From positions 170,357 to 234,356 of the forward strand of contig CAWZYM010000055.1 in the NCBI GenBank assembly GCA_963966185.1: a stretch of DNA of 64,000 bases. Direction: 5' to 3'. Below the pieces are notes generated by a model. The model was given only the letters and a program-made list of their open reading frames with translations, ran no database searches and had not been told where the DNA came from. This DNA comes from Rhabditoides inermis. Lineage: Eukaryota; Nematoda; Chromadorea; Rhabditida; Rhabditidae. Positions within the stretch are counted from its first letter, which is position 1; each line of letters opens with the position of its first letter. This document shows, piece by piece, positions 1-12,400 of this stretch. The position numbers were made by a program, and so were the translations under genes.

Positions 1-844
1 CTATTTCCATTCGCAGCACAACAAAGCACTCTATTCTATTCAGCCATCTCACACAAAAACTCTGACTCCTAATAGTCATCATTGAACTCAAATTCACAAG
101 CCTTAGCACATCATTTATCCAATTCACATGCCAGCATTTGCTTATTCATATTACACACCCCTCAGCCAAACCCGCGATAACTGAAGACGACGCTTTTTAA
201 ATATTGAGATAAAGAATTGCAGGGTATCGTGATAATCTGTGGCTAGGCAGCTGAGACTCGACATGGGTATGGAGAATGTGGCAATGGCTGGCTAATCCAC
301 GCGAAGATATAATCTCGATTGATTCACTTCATCCCCTTTTCGCCTCTCTTCATTTCTGCCTTCTTTCTTCTCCCTCATCCTTTTCGAAAGAGAAATCAGT
401 TTCGTGAAAACCTGCAGACAGCCAGCATCGTTTCTCAGGAAATTGACAATGACAATTTGCCAATAATACCTCTCGGCGGTGATGGGTAAGCAAAGAGTAT
501 CGACTATATTTTATCTTCATACATAACACACTATCTAATTACCAGAGTGCAGAGGGCTCGATATGGCAATATCAACCATCTCATTTCCCCCCATCCACCC
601 CATCCATCTCACTCCCCTCTCATTTATACCACAAACAAAACAACACACTCATTCGGGGATGATTATTGCGACCAACTATAAAAGTCGACCTATCAACCAA
701 AACTACATTACATCACTAGATCACAAAACTAAAGCCCCCCCCCATACATATACGATCAAAACTATTTGTGACATCATTGTTATCAAAAATATGAAAAGAA
801 AAAAGACAATTATAGCATGGAACAGTTACAGTATGACTGAGAGA
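1..844. other. No gene seen: AT-rich flank
   Basis: I see no exon with splice sites and no recognisable repeat here. The longest open frames are low-complexity (His/Thr/Pro-rich) and have no family resemblance. It lies downstream of the minus-strand gene ending at 845 and probably holds its 3' UTR. Confidence 0.5.
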
Positions 845-3800
845 CTAACCATTGAACTGGGGAAGTTGTAGTGTGGGAGCCGCGAGTCCGTTGCCCCCTC
901 CTCCTCCTCCACCACTGCCAGTCAATCGAGAGTTGGCCTCCCGGAACTTGACGTCGAAGGGATTCACTTGCATCGCCCGTTTCAGATCCGCAGCCGACAG
1001 CTCCGACACGACTGCAACAACACAATCACACAGGGCAATGCCTGCACACTGCACCCTGCACTGCACAATTAACCTCACACAACAAGCGCATCATAATAGC
1101 ATAATTGAAAAATTACGACAATCTTAAATAAAATGTGAAGATAATTGAAGTGAGATGAAGACGCAAAAGATAAATCTTCCCTCTTGCGACGAGGATGATT
1201 ATTTTATGCAAACAGCAAGATTTCTGCAGAAGAAGGATGCTGGGTGAGTATATTCATAAATGGTTCGATCTGCGATTCTACTACTCACACCTCTTTCTTC
1301 GTAATCTTTCGCGTTCCCATCCCTTTCCCTCTGTCTTTCTCTCTCTTTCCTCCCGATTGCCAGACGTCATCAGTCATCACTCCATGAACCAATCCCGCCG
1401 CCCAGCCGCCGTACTTCAATCCATGAATCCATCATAACCGTATCATCGAATTACTGTTTTATGCGTAATACGCAATCACTCCCGATCAATGTTTCTCCCT
1501 CCTCTACCAGTCCCTTACATTCCTTGCAAGTGCAGCATAGACTCGTGGGGCAGTCGTGTGTGTGTCCTGTCGACCGACCTCTGACTGCCGATCGTCACTC
1601 GCCAGCAGGTTTCCCACGCCCCTCTCACTACCCCATCCCATCACAACTCGCTCACTGCATCACAGTTTCGCACTTTCTTGTGGCGCACGGCACGGGACAG
1701 CCAGCCAGCCAGCGACAGCCCTGTCGCCAATCACCCACCCACACTCACAAATAGGCAGGCGAATCGCGTATGATGGCAAGGGGAGAAGGAGTACTCGTGT
1801 TACAACACACAGTCCATTCTCCCTTCCCTTCCATCCATCGGCCATACAGCCAGCATATCATGTAACCCAACTAACTCTCGAACATATATGCGTTCATTAG
1901 ATAAATAACATTTCGGTCGCAATCCATTGTGATTAACGAATGCTACCCCAATGGGCCGCTTTATCAAACCACAACATTCACATCATTCGATCGAAGAGGA
2001 GAAATGATGGAACGCGCGAGGCGTATGAAACCGAAAACAGTGCATACATAGACACAAGAGGGGAAGGGGAGGTGAGATCATCACGTCATCGATCGATTCG
2101 AATAAAAACAAAATGAACACTACTCGTGACTATTCTCGCATCTCACATGTCCTTTCCCCTTTCTCTTTTCTGCCCTGCCATCCCCATCTCTAACCTGTTC
2201 ACACAACGCCAACACATTCGCACATAATGTCTTGGCTCAATCAACCAATACCATATACCACGCAATCTCTGAGAGAATCGGACACCACTGGGATCTAGGA
2301 TATGAAATAGTGGAAAGTTATAATGTTTTGGTGTTTTCAGTAACTAACAAATATCAACAACATGTTATGAAACTTTTTTCAAAATTAAAATGATTAATTT
2401 TTGATAAGCTAAATCAGTCAAATGATGGAAACCTATACATATAACCTATTTTTGGACAGCTGTTATAATTTTAAGAAATTTTTTATATAGACAGAATTTG
2501 ATGTTAACCAAAGGGTAAGCTTTTATACGCAAAAACATGATTTCCATTTCAAAAAAAAATACTTATAAATATATGGAAGTTCGATAGCAGTCTCTAGTTT
2601 CCACTATTCGAAACTTAAACTAGTTTAAAATCAATTAAAAGTTATACGAGGAAAATCGGAGTACGTCTTTTTTGCTACAGTCGTTTGAAAGTGATCCAGC
2701 CATGGTGGTCCATCGCAAATGGACCATTAGCAGAAAAAAAACCGACAAAAACAAATTGTTTCTTGAAACTAGAAGTGATTTAAAGCATACTTTGTGTTCA
2801 CATTGTCGTTGTACCATCAAATTCTAAAAAAAGTTATGAGCGTTTCAATCCAAAAAAAAAAATTAAAAAATTTCCACTCTTTTGGACGTGGTCTTCAATA
2901 GCATCTAGTCTTCAATAGCACCTTATTCTGGTTGGTTTATGAAAATGTAACCTATAAGAAGTGTAAAAACTGTTATATTTCAAAAATCGAAGGAGACGTC
3001 TTTTGAGATATCGATCTTTGAATGTTGCCAGCTCGCCAACATGCAACCCCTAACCAAAACCGTTCCACTATAATAGTAGTAACTAGTTGTTTAGACTTAC
3101 CAAAAAAATATAAAAAATGTGTTTTCAAAAAAAAAAACGAGAACGTATTTTGATTTATCGATCTTCATGTTCGCGAGCCAGCAACATTCAAACGTCGATA
3201 TCTCAAAAGACGTCTCCTTCGATTTTCAAAAACTAAGTGTTTTTACCACTTGTTATAGACTATATTTACATAAACTAATCAGAAAAGAGTGCTATCGAAG
3301 ACTGGATAATCATCACGTCCAAAAGAGTGGATTTTTTTTTAAATTTTCTTGGATTGAAACGCTCATAACTTTTTAGGATTTGATGGTACAACGACAATGT
3401 GAACACAAAGTATGCTTTAAATCACTTCTAGTTAAAAAAAATTTGTTTTGGTCGGTTAATTTTCTGCTAATGGTCCATTTGCGATGGACCACCATGGCTG
3501 GATCACTTTCAAACGACTGTAGCAAAAAAGACGTACCCTTCGATTTCCCTCGTATAATTTTTATTTGATTATAAACTAGTTTAGGTTTCGAATAGTGAAC
3601 ACTAGAGACTGCTATCGAACTTCCATATATTTATAAGCATTTATTTTCTACAATGAAAATCATATTTTTGCCTGTAGAAGCTTACCCTTTAAACTACATC
3701 AAATTTCTTCTATATAAAAAAGTTTCTCAAATTGTTGAAAGGAATCGAACGCGCTCTTGAAAAGTTGTTGTTAACAAAAATTGACAAAGTTGAGGTGACG

Positions 3801-6100
3801 GTCCCTTAACTGGCCAAATATGCAAAATTTCATCGAAATCACTATTACTACTTTGTAAAGGAGCCTTCATAACCCTTAACTACGCCCTGAAACCCTAGGT
3901 CCTATATGTCCCAAAAACGTCCGATTCTCTCAGAGACTGCGTGATACTCACTACTCGCAATAGTACATCATAATCACTGTCCACCTTGGCGGTCTTTATG
4001 TCCTTATCATGAACAATATTATCACACTAGCAACCTAAATTCGTCTCTGATCCAAATACGCAGGGGGTGTCCGGACGGGTTCGGGTGCTCACATGAAATG
4101 CACGCAAGCCCCAACAGTAACACAAACATGTGAGCAAAACAACTACACTACTATAAAAAATAATCTTGTAGGATATAGTTCGAGTGGGCAGCAAAATTTT
4201 GACCGGTCAGCTCAAGCCATCGCATCCTTGCCCTCTCATCACATCCGATCGCGCGTCTCTCTCTATCCACTTCATTTCTCCCGTTGGCCGTCCGCTCACG
4301 TAGCGCCCATCAAACGGTCTCCCCTGTGTAATGCCTCCGCTCAGCTCCATCCCCAAGCATACACCCATCCCTTTCTCGCCCCTTCCCCTTCTCCTTCCCA
4401 TCATTTCATCTCTACCTACCCATCCCATTTCTCTCATCGACGCTCCTACGTCACCAGCACAACACACATCACCACCGAATTATCAAAGATACACTGGAGA
4501 GAGGAGTAGCTAAAGAAAAAGCCAGCAAGACGAGATACTTCAAGATGACGCTTGTCATCGCAGATCGCAGTCATACCAACCAACACAAACACAGCAAATA
4601 GATTCGCAATTCGATGTACTGCACGCTATCGCAACGACCAAAAAGAACAGTGAGTTGTGAGTAGACCACGCACCGATCACATCACATCACATGACACTGC
4701 GGGGAGACATGAGAGACAAGAGACAAGACGAGAAAGAGATAACGGTTCGGGTTCACACAACTCACTTCCGGGCGTAGAGAGGAGGTTCTTGGGCGTCTCC
4801 AGCCCACTAGGCTCCAATCCGTCCGACGCTCCGATCTGCACCTTCTAAAACGAGACAACAGTCAATTGCAGTTCAGCGCATTCGGATTATATCCCTTCAA
4901 CTACACCCTTTGCATCTCGTACATTTGGAAGTAGCGAGAACCGCGGCGAGAGCAGCGCTGGCGCAACAAACATGATGACAGCGAATCAAATACCACTCTC
5001 GTCGCGTGAATATGCAAATGAGGGGCGAGATAGGGCGATCCAATAGGCGTCAGGCAGTGAGTGAGTGAATGAGGCAGTCAGCAATGATGCATAACAGTAT
5101 CAGTGTATGTCACTCGGTCACTCGCTATTCCGATCGCACACCACAGCTCACTCGTGCACTGGTGAGATGCGTGAGTGGAGAGAGTGTGGCAACGGCACAG
5201 TGAGCACACTGCCTCTCTTTTTCTCGCTCGCTCACCATGCCCACCCGGCGACCGCAAGTCCCGCCCACAAAGCGCCTATCCCACACAGCACCGTTCACTA
5301 TGTATTCCATATCAACACATTATCCATACCTCTTACCCTCCACTCAAGAAACAGCCCTGTATCCGCTCCACAACACAACATCGATGCAATTACGATGAGT
5401 GCTGACAAAACAAGTGCGTAATCATTCACGGATGGACGGGGGATAAGAAGAGGCGACGGAGCAGGCTGGATGGATGGATGGACACGAAAAGTGCACATGA
5501 GATAGTGTGGACAGACGAGACAGACACAGAGAGACACGACAGACGACGCGAGAAGGGGACGTGGGCAGATGGCAGTAACACAACATGCGACACCTCCTGA
5601 CCGTTCTCAAAACAAGACCGTGCGCCGCTGCCGTTCTCACGCATTAGCATTCCGCAACCCGACTTGCACTCCACTCCTTCTTCCTCCAGTCCACTTACCC
5701 GTTGTTTCATGGGAGGTGATTCGTTGAGAGAAGCTGCGGAAACGGCCGCTTCCGACACCGCAACACTCGTAGACACCATCGACATCCCCTCGCAGTCGCC
5801 CGTATGAGCCCGCACCACACTAACACTCCACTCACACGCGCTGCGCACAAAGGCCACTGAAACATAAAACGAGGATTAGGCGTTACTGCAGTCAATTGAG
5901 GCTCACCTATTCGAGGTGGTGTTAGATCGTCGTCTCGTTTAGCGTAGAAGTCGCTGCGCCATTCAGACGAGCGACCAGCGCCTACAATAAGAACACATCA
6001 CACAACGCATTCAAACAACCAACGATGCATGCGACATGGGGAGGTATCAAACTGTACCGTGCTGGTCAGCACGCAACAGAAAAACATTCACGCTATTCAT
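845..6100 (-). CDS. Unrecognised 173-aa protein, five exons
   Basis: I do not recognise this gene. Exons on the minus strand: 6058-6100, 5907-5981, 5699-5856, 4766-4844 and 845-1011. All four introns have GT donors and AG acceptors, and the phases agree throughout, giving 173 residues from ATG at 6100 to TAG at 845. The N-terminal half is rich in Ser, Val and charged residues. The middle has two Thr-Pro sites (ETPKNLLSTPG). The C-terminal part has a segment ending NPFDVKFREA, then a seven-glycine run, then a stop. The Thr-Pro sites followed by NPFxxxFxxA faintly recall the kinase-docking activation region of ATF-2/ATF-7 factors, but no bZIP is present, so I do not assign a function. The 1012-4765 intron carries a 1.7-kb foldback element. 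The gene lies 373 bp downstream of CCT5 in the same orientation. The start codon is inferred from phase alone, and another upstream exon is possible. Confidence 0.55.
2255..3945. mobile_element. Large foldback (long inverted repeat) element FB1
   Basis: Two arms of about 800 bp are inverted copies of each other, meeting near 3060-3140. The outer ends match at 2261-2283 and 3917-3940 (left core CTCTGAGAGAATCGGAC). An arm segment that translates identically on both strands (2635-2820 minus, 3380-3568 plus, with HLRWTTMAGSLSND) shows how well the arms are kept. Next to the right end is a stretch like GGTCCCTTAACTGGCC and a CCTAGGTCC box, which recur in the elements at 16748-17300 and 20414-20941, so this is probably one family. 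No transposase frame is visible, so it would be non-autonomous. It lies inside an intron of the 845-6100 gene. Confidence 0.8.
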
Positions 6101-6473
6101 AAACGAGAATGAAAGAAACAACGTATTTATAACAGTTTTGCGCAACAAGGAGGATGTAGGAGACTGGGAGAATGGATAGATTCCGCTAGCGACTACAAAC
6201 GATACAAAGACGTCATTTCATGTTTTCTAAGCAACGTAAAGAGAGAACTTATTAACGGAAACGCCGTAACTTAACAATATTAAAGTAGGCAACATGAGAA
6301 TACAAACAAATCAACAACTGGTGTGTGCTGTGATCAAGATCCTTAGAGGGCGACTACAATGCAATCAGCCGGATGATAGGTGGGTGGAAGGATGGGAAAG
6401 GGGAAAGGGGAAAGCAGAACATCAACGTCAGATCGAGTGAGCTGGGCGGGCGGGAAGAGCAAGACAGAGTCGT
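6101..6473. other. Intergenic: CCT5 3' end to next gene
   Basis: 373 bp separate the CCT5 stop codon from the start codon of the next minus-strand gene. It must hold the CCT5 3' UTR and the promoter or trans-splice site of the next gene. I see no repeat or clear polyadenylation signal. Confidence 0.4.
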
Positions 6474-9400
6474 CTAGTGTCCGTGCTGCGCCTCGTCGTC
6501 CGGAACGCGCACGTCGTCGATCTTGAGGATCATGCGCACCACCTGAAAGCATCACGTGGACAAGGGCGGACAAGCACAAGGCAGAGGAGCAAGGCGAGAC
6601 GAGTGACACGCAACCGCCAACACAACTACACATCACCAAGCTCCCAATAGCGCATCCCACATACACTCGCTCCACAAATCTCTACTCATCCGCATCGATG
6701 CGGCACGCGTCAAAATCCTTGCCACAAGGTAGGAAGGCAAGCCCACTTAACTGATTGACAAACAAATATAACTTAAATAGCAAGGTGAGCAGGGCGGGCT
6801 TAAAGCGCCTATCCTTCATCTACATCGCCCTCCTCTTTCCGCTGTCGTCGTAGCCTCGAAACCCAACCCGCGCGGCGGCTCCAGTTTTATCCCACCTCTC
6901 ACTACTCAATTCATTCTACCCTCTTCTCGTCGCTAGTTGCTATGTGCGTACTCGTGACAGAAATGAGTGCAAACGATGCGGCGGCAAATGACTGATGTAT
7001 GGATGGACAAGTCAATGACCAATGTGTGTTGTTGCAAATTTGCACTACCAGATACTAGACGAAACAACACGAACACGCTGAGAGAGACAAAGGGTGATGA
7101 AGGATATAAACGAGGTGAAGAGCGAGTGAGGGCTTGGCACGTACCTGGGTGGCAAGGGAGATCTGCTCTTTCTTGGAGAGCAGCGTCTCGATCACCTTCT
7201 GCTCCCTCATGTCGTTCGTTCCTGCGAAGACGGCGTCGATGCCCAGACGGGGGTTCGACTCGGCCATCTGCTTCGCCTGCAACACACAATCATCAATCAT
7301 CACCCAAAACCAAACATACCCTCATCCCAACCATTCTATTAGATCCGACTGTTTTGTATTTTTAAGACCCATTTGTTTTGTATTGTAAAAAATATCATGC
7401 AACTTATAGTAATACTGTACGACTGTCTACGTTACACGCATTATGCACAGTACATGAGAATGTACTGTGCATAATGCGCTGTGTGAAGAGCAGATTTCTC
7501 TTGTCCTCCTTCAGGCCCCACTTCATGGACATGCATTGTGTTCAGCTACGTGCATTATCTCTACCGCTACCACCACATTTCATTCAAATGCCAACACATA
7601 CTCTCATAGTTTGTCTTGTCATTTACATGACAAATAGTCGTTTTAGCACAGCTTACTCTACCTATTCTTGAAGGATCTCGTAACAATGGGCTTACCTAAA
7701 CAAATCCTAATGCACCTGCGGACAGTGCGCAGCTAGCTCTCTTTCAGGATAAAGATATTATATGTCAGGGATTATTCGACGACAAGTCACTGGATTACTG
7801 CCAGCATCCAACTCAAATCGCACCATTTCAACCTCTGTCTCCTCTCATACTGCACAAATCCCGCGAGACCAATCACACACGCTTCAATTACGCCAATGCC
7901 ATATGCATGAGAAAGGAAAACACGATTTCGCTCTACTCATCCTGTGCATCATAGTGTTCACCTTGAGGTCAGTGAGAGCCTCGATAGGAGCGAGACCAGA
8001 GTTCTCCGCCAGAGCCATCGGGATAGCCTCCAGGGCGTCGGCGAACGCGCGGAACGCATACTGCTCCACCCCCTCGATCTGAACACACCAAGATCAGTAC
8101 AAAACCCATGTCATGTAGATACCTTGTCGGCCTCCTCGGCCACCTTGATGGCGCACGCCACCTCAGCCGAGCCTCCTCCATACACGATGCGGTCGTCCTT
8201 GACCAGGTTGCGGATCACGCACAGAGCATCGTGCAGGGAACGACGAGCCTCGTCGATCATCATCTAAAACAATGTCGGTCAGAACAAGAAAAAAAATAAA
8301 AACTCGCCTTGTTTCCTCCGCGAATGAAGACGGTGATAGCCTTGTTGTTGGGGCACTGTTCGATCGAAAGCATCTTGTCGTTGGCCGTTCCGAACGAAAT
8401 CTCCTTGACGAGTCCGGCAGTTCCGAGCTTCTCGGGAGTGAGCTCAGCGAAGCGGGGCACGATTCTTCCGTTGGTGGCAATGGCGAGCAGCTCGATCTCG
8501 GGACCTCCCACCCAGCGCACGGCAGGCAGCTTGTGGTGGTGCAGCAGGTGGTTCGCCTCGTCGTCAAAGCCCCACTGGCAGATGGCCAGAGTAGCTCCAG
8601 AGTCCTTTACCTCCTTGATCATTTTTTCAAAAGTCTCCTTCTCATAATTGCGGAGAGCGGCGAAGTCTTCGGTCGAGGTCACATCGAGCTTATGCTTGGT
8701 CTTAGGCTTGGGGGGCTCGAACGGGCAGGTGAGAATGGCCACCTTGGCGTTCTCGATCTGCTTAGGCATCTGCGGGTGCGACATCGTCTTGTCGATCACG
8801 ATACCCTTGACCAGCATGGTGTCCTCAAGACGACCGCCAACCTAAACACTCATCATCTCTATAACATTTTTCTCTCTCATATGTTGTGTTTTTTTTTTTG
8901 CTGTGTACGCTGTGCATTTGCTGTGTACGCTGCTACTGATGTCAAAAAACCGAACATATAAACAATCGTTCCTGGTGTTTCTAAGTGTTGTGAGTAGACA
9001 GTAGCTAGGCACAAATATTTTTGCCATCGTCAAGGATTTTGCTAGGTTATGTCGTTATGTGGTTATGCATGTCTTCTCTTTCCCTTTAACTCTCTCTCTT
9101 TCTCACTGCGCAGGCGGAGACACGCAGACACGTGCACATGTGCCTACGTGCCCGCTCTCTTCTCCTCCCTCGCTGGCTCACATCGATCATTGTCCTTCGC
9201 CTTCCTCTTCACTCCGCCCAACACATCACATTGCATTAAACAACTCCTGCTGCAGTCGCAATGAAACACTATTTCAATACTCTCTCACTCAACACCACCA
9301 TTCCTCATCCTCCACATCAAGGCGCGATGAATTAAATTACCGCATGCACTCACAAACGTCCCGCTTATTTCTAACACAATGAGTAATGCGCAGACGAAAT

Positions 9401-12400
9401 CCATATTCCATTCGCATATCACTAACTCGCATTAACGAGACTTTTGAGGGCGCGGCGCATGTGCTACGGCATGCTCGCCGCTGCGCGTCAGCGAATGAAA
9501 TGACGGACCCGGCGCGGCTCGCCCAGACACGCAAATGAGTGTGCAAGCTAATGAGAACAGATTGATGAAAAGGACATTCCGTCGTTATATCCAATACCAA
9601 TATCACAATAAAATGTACAACTTCCGGATCGTCAAAGAAACGCTCATGAAACGTGACCTACGCTTACCTTGCCTTGCATCTTGATCATCTCGAAGTTAAC
9701 ATCCTTCTTCTCAATGTCAGCAACCGAGAGTACCGCATCGACGGCGATCTCAGCGAACTTGCGAAGGCATTTGTTCACGCTAAAAAAAACGTAGATAGAC
9801 ATGGCACAAACGACTGCGCGTGATGTTTGTTGCTACTCACATCTTGGATCCGAGCGAGGTCTGGGCAGTCTCGATGAGCCTCTCGCGGTCGGCGACCGGG
9901 AACTTGTCGGCAATGTTATCGAGGGTGATGAGCGCCTTCTTGCACGCGAGGTCAAAGCCATCAGCAATCTTGATGGGGTGAATTCCGCGGTCGAGCAAGT
10001 GCTCCGCCTCCTCCAGAAGAGCGCCAGCAAGCACTGCACAACATACATACAATTTTTAGAACAAGTATTGAACAAGATTAAGATCACGTTGCATAAAATG
10101 TATATATTATGTTTTAGTTTATGTTATGTAAATGTTTAAAGTTTAAAACAAGACAGTAGACGGCAGACAGCTAGATGTAAAGCGCGAGAACGAGACCAAA
10201 CGACTGCCTATTTTCTGGCAACTAATTAGATGAAGAGGGCGGAAAAAATGGGCGACATGCAGTCATGACTCGTAAAGAACATCACTATCGACATTTTAAT
10301 TTGAGAATAGTATTTTGAAAAAACAATTGATGCTTGTTGAAATGAAGTGTATTACATCTACATATGCGTAAACACCACGTAACACGAACAAGTTGGAAAG
10401 GGTTGCAACGCAGAGTGAGCAGAGACCATCACATGAATCGATACGTGGCAGACAACAACACTGACAAGACTGGAAGTGTCCTTTCGCCTCTCCGTATCTA
10501 TCTCAACTAACCACAAAAACAAGTAATTTTCATTCAAACAAGCTTTCACTTGCATTGTTTCCTACTAGCAAACAATGGTCGTGAACAAAACTGTCTAATT
10601 CAGATCAGAGTATGGTCGAACATTAAAATAAATGTTTAGTCACACAACACACGACTCAAATATTGACCTTTACCTGGAAAACAAAACCAAGTGATAATAT
10701 TTCTCTCTCAAAATCCTATTTGAAAAAAAACCCATAAATTTGTATGTCTATGTTGATGTGCAATATTCAGGATAGATAATGCATCGATCGCACATGTACT
10801 GCTGAGAGATAAAATGAATCGAACAGTTGCCTTCATTCGCACTGCATAAAGAATGCGCATGCAGAAACTACCAGAATTCATATCTAATTTGAATGATGCA
10901 TAATAGAAAGAAACACCTGCACAAAACTTGAAATGTAAACAGTGGAGGCGTAATATAAAAGATAAACGCAATGATTGAGTGGAAGAAGATAAGACATCAC
11001 CCCGCAATCGATGGCAAGTGATAGTCCAAGAAGAAGAAAGACATTTCCAGAGCGCAGTGTGAGTGAGAACGAAGAGAGTAAGAGAAACGGAGAAAATGAA
11101 AGGAGAGAGGCGAGAGAGGCGAGAGAGGAGAGACCGGTGTGCGCAGGAAACGCAGGCAAACCGCTCGCCTTGCCTCTCTATTCTCGCATGACGTCAGCAC
11201 AGTTGACACAACCAGCTCGCCAGCCAGAAGAGCACTGAATACTCCACTGTCTGCTTCAAACGTCACAACCACACTAATCGCAAGCGCATCTCTGTGCAAA
11301 CACAACTAATTTTGAACGCAATGACGAAAATAAAACTATTTTTACTAGCATTATATATAAAACCGGTTATGAGGAGAAGAAATAAAAATGAGACAACATT
11401 CGACATCCGACTCTGATATGCAACCATAAATAAATGAGCGGCAACAGTCGGCCATCTATCTCAACCAAACACCGTATTCATATGTAATACAGAGACACGC
11501 ATGGAATCTAAAAGAACATTCCATTCTTCCATGTTGTAACTATGCACGATGCGCACTATTTCAATATCCAAAACATTACAAAAAGCGCGTGCTCAACACA
11601 TTCGGTTTGACAAATCGAAAACATCTATGTTCACACCTGAAAAAAGTAAGTTTGTGTAAAATAAAAAGAGAAGATGGACATAGTAATTGTGATACAGCTA
11701 ACGGGTGGCAGAGTGGTAGTGCGAGCGGCGGCACATGCAAGGAAGGCAATCGATTGCAGTGTCGATGCTGCCGAGAGCCAACATACATGTAGAAAACCAC
11801 AACCACCAAATATTTTTTTCCATGGTTTCGGAAACGATATGACACGAAGAAACAATGTCTTTTTAATTTCCTACATTACTATAACAATACAAGCAAATAA
11901 AACAATAGTATAATATAAATCATGAATAGCTATAATATACCACTCAAACTTCTTGGCCTTCGAATTCTTGAATAACGCCGCTTAATAAATTACGTAGTAA
12001 GCATTCATAAGGGTATTACAAAAACAACTTATCTGAATTGTTTTTTTAAACATTAATCCCAAATTGTTCGCGCACATCTCACAGATATCGTTTGCCATCA
12101 TTTGAGTCGCTTCCAAGAAGCAGTCCGTTCTATCAGACAGAGGAGTCTGGATTGATTGGAACTCATTTCCATCTAATATTGTTAAATTTGCGAAAAGCAG
12201 TAACCCAGTAACGTGGAATCTTTATCTATGAAATGATTTTGTCATTACCATACATAGAGACATGTGAGAAGTGACTCAAACTTTCCGTACGTAGTACGTA
12301 GGGAAAAATCCCGATCGGAGTTGTGAACCGCTATCATTATTATATCACGACCCAAATTCCAGACCTACCTATCTCACCACACAGGTAACACATAATTCTG

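Noticed and set aside
1195..1900. Several plus-strand frames of 80-114 codons
   Set aside because: Low-complexity Ser/His/Pro composition, no splice sites, no family resemblance, and they lie within the intron of the minus-strand gene.
8272..8961. 229-codon plus-strand frame
   Set aside because: It is the antisense shadow of CCT5 exon 6, whose minus-strand protein matches CCT epsilon throughout.
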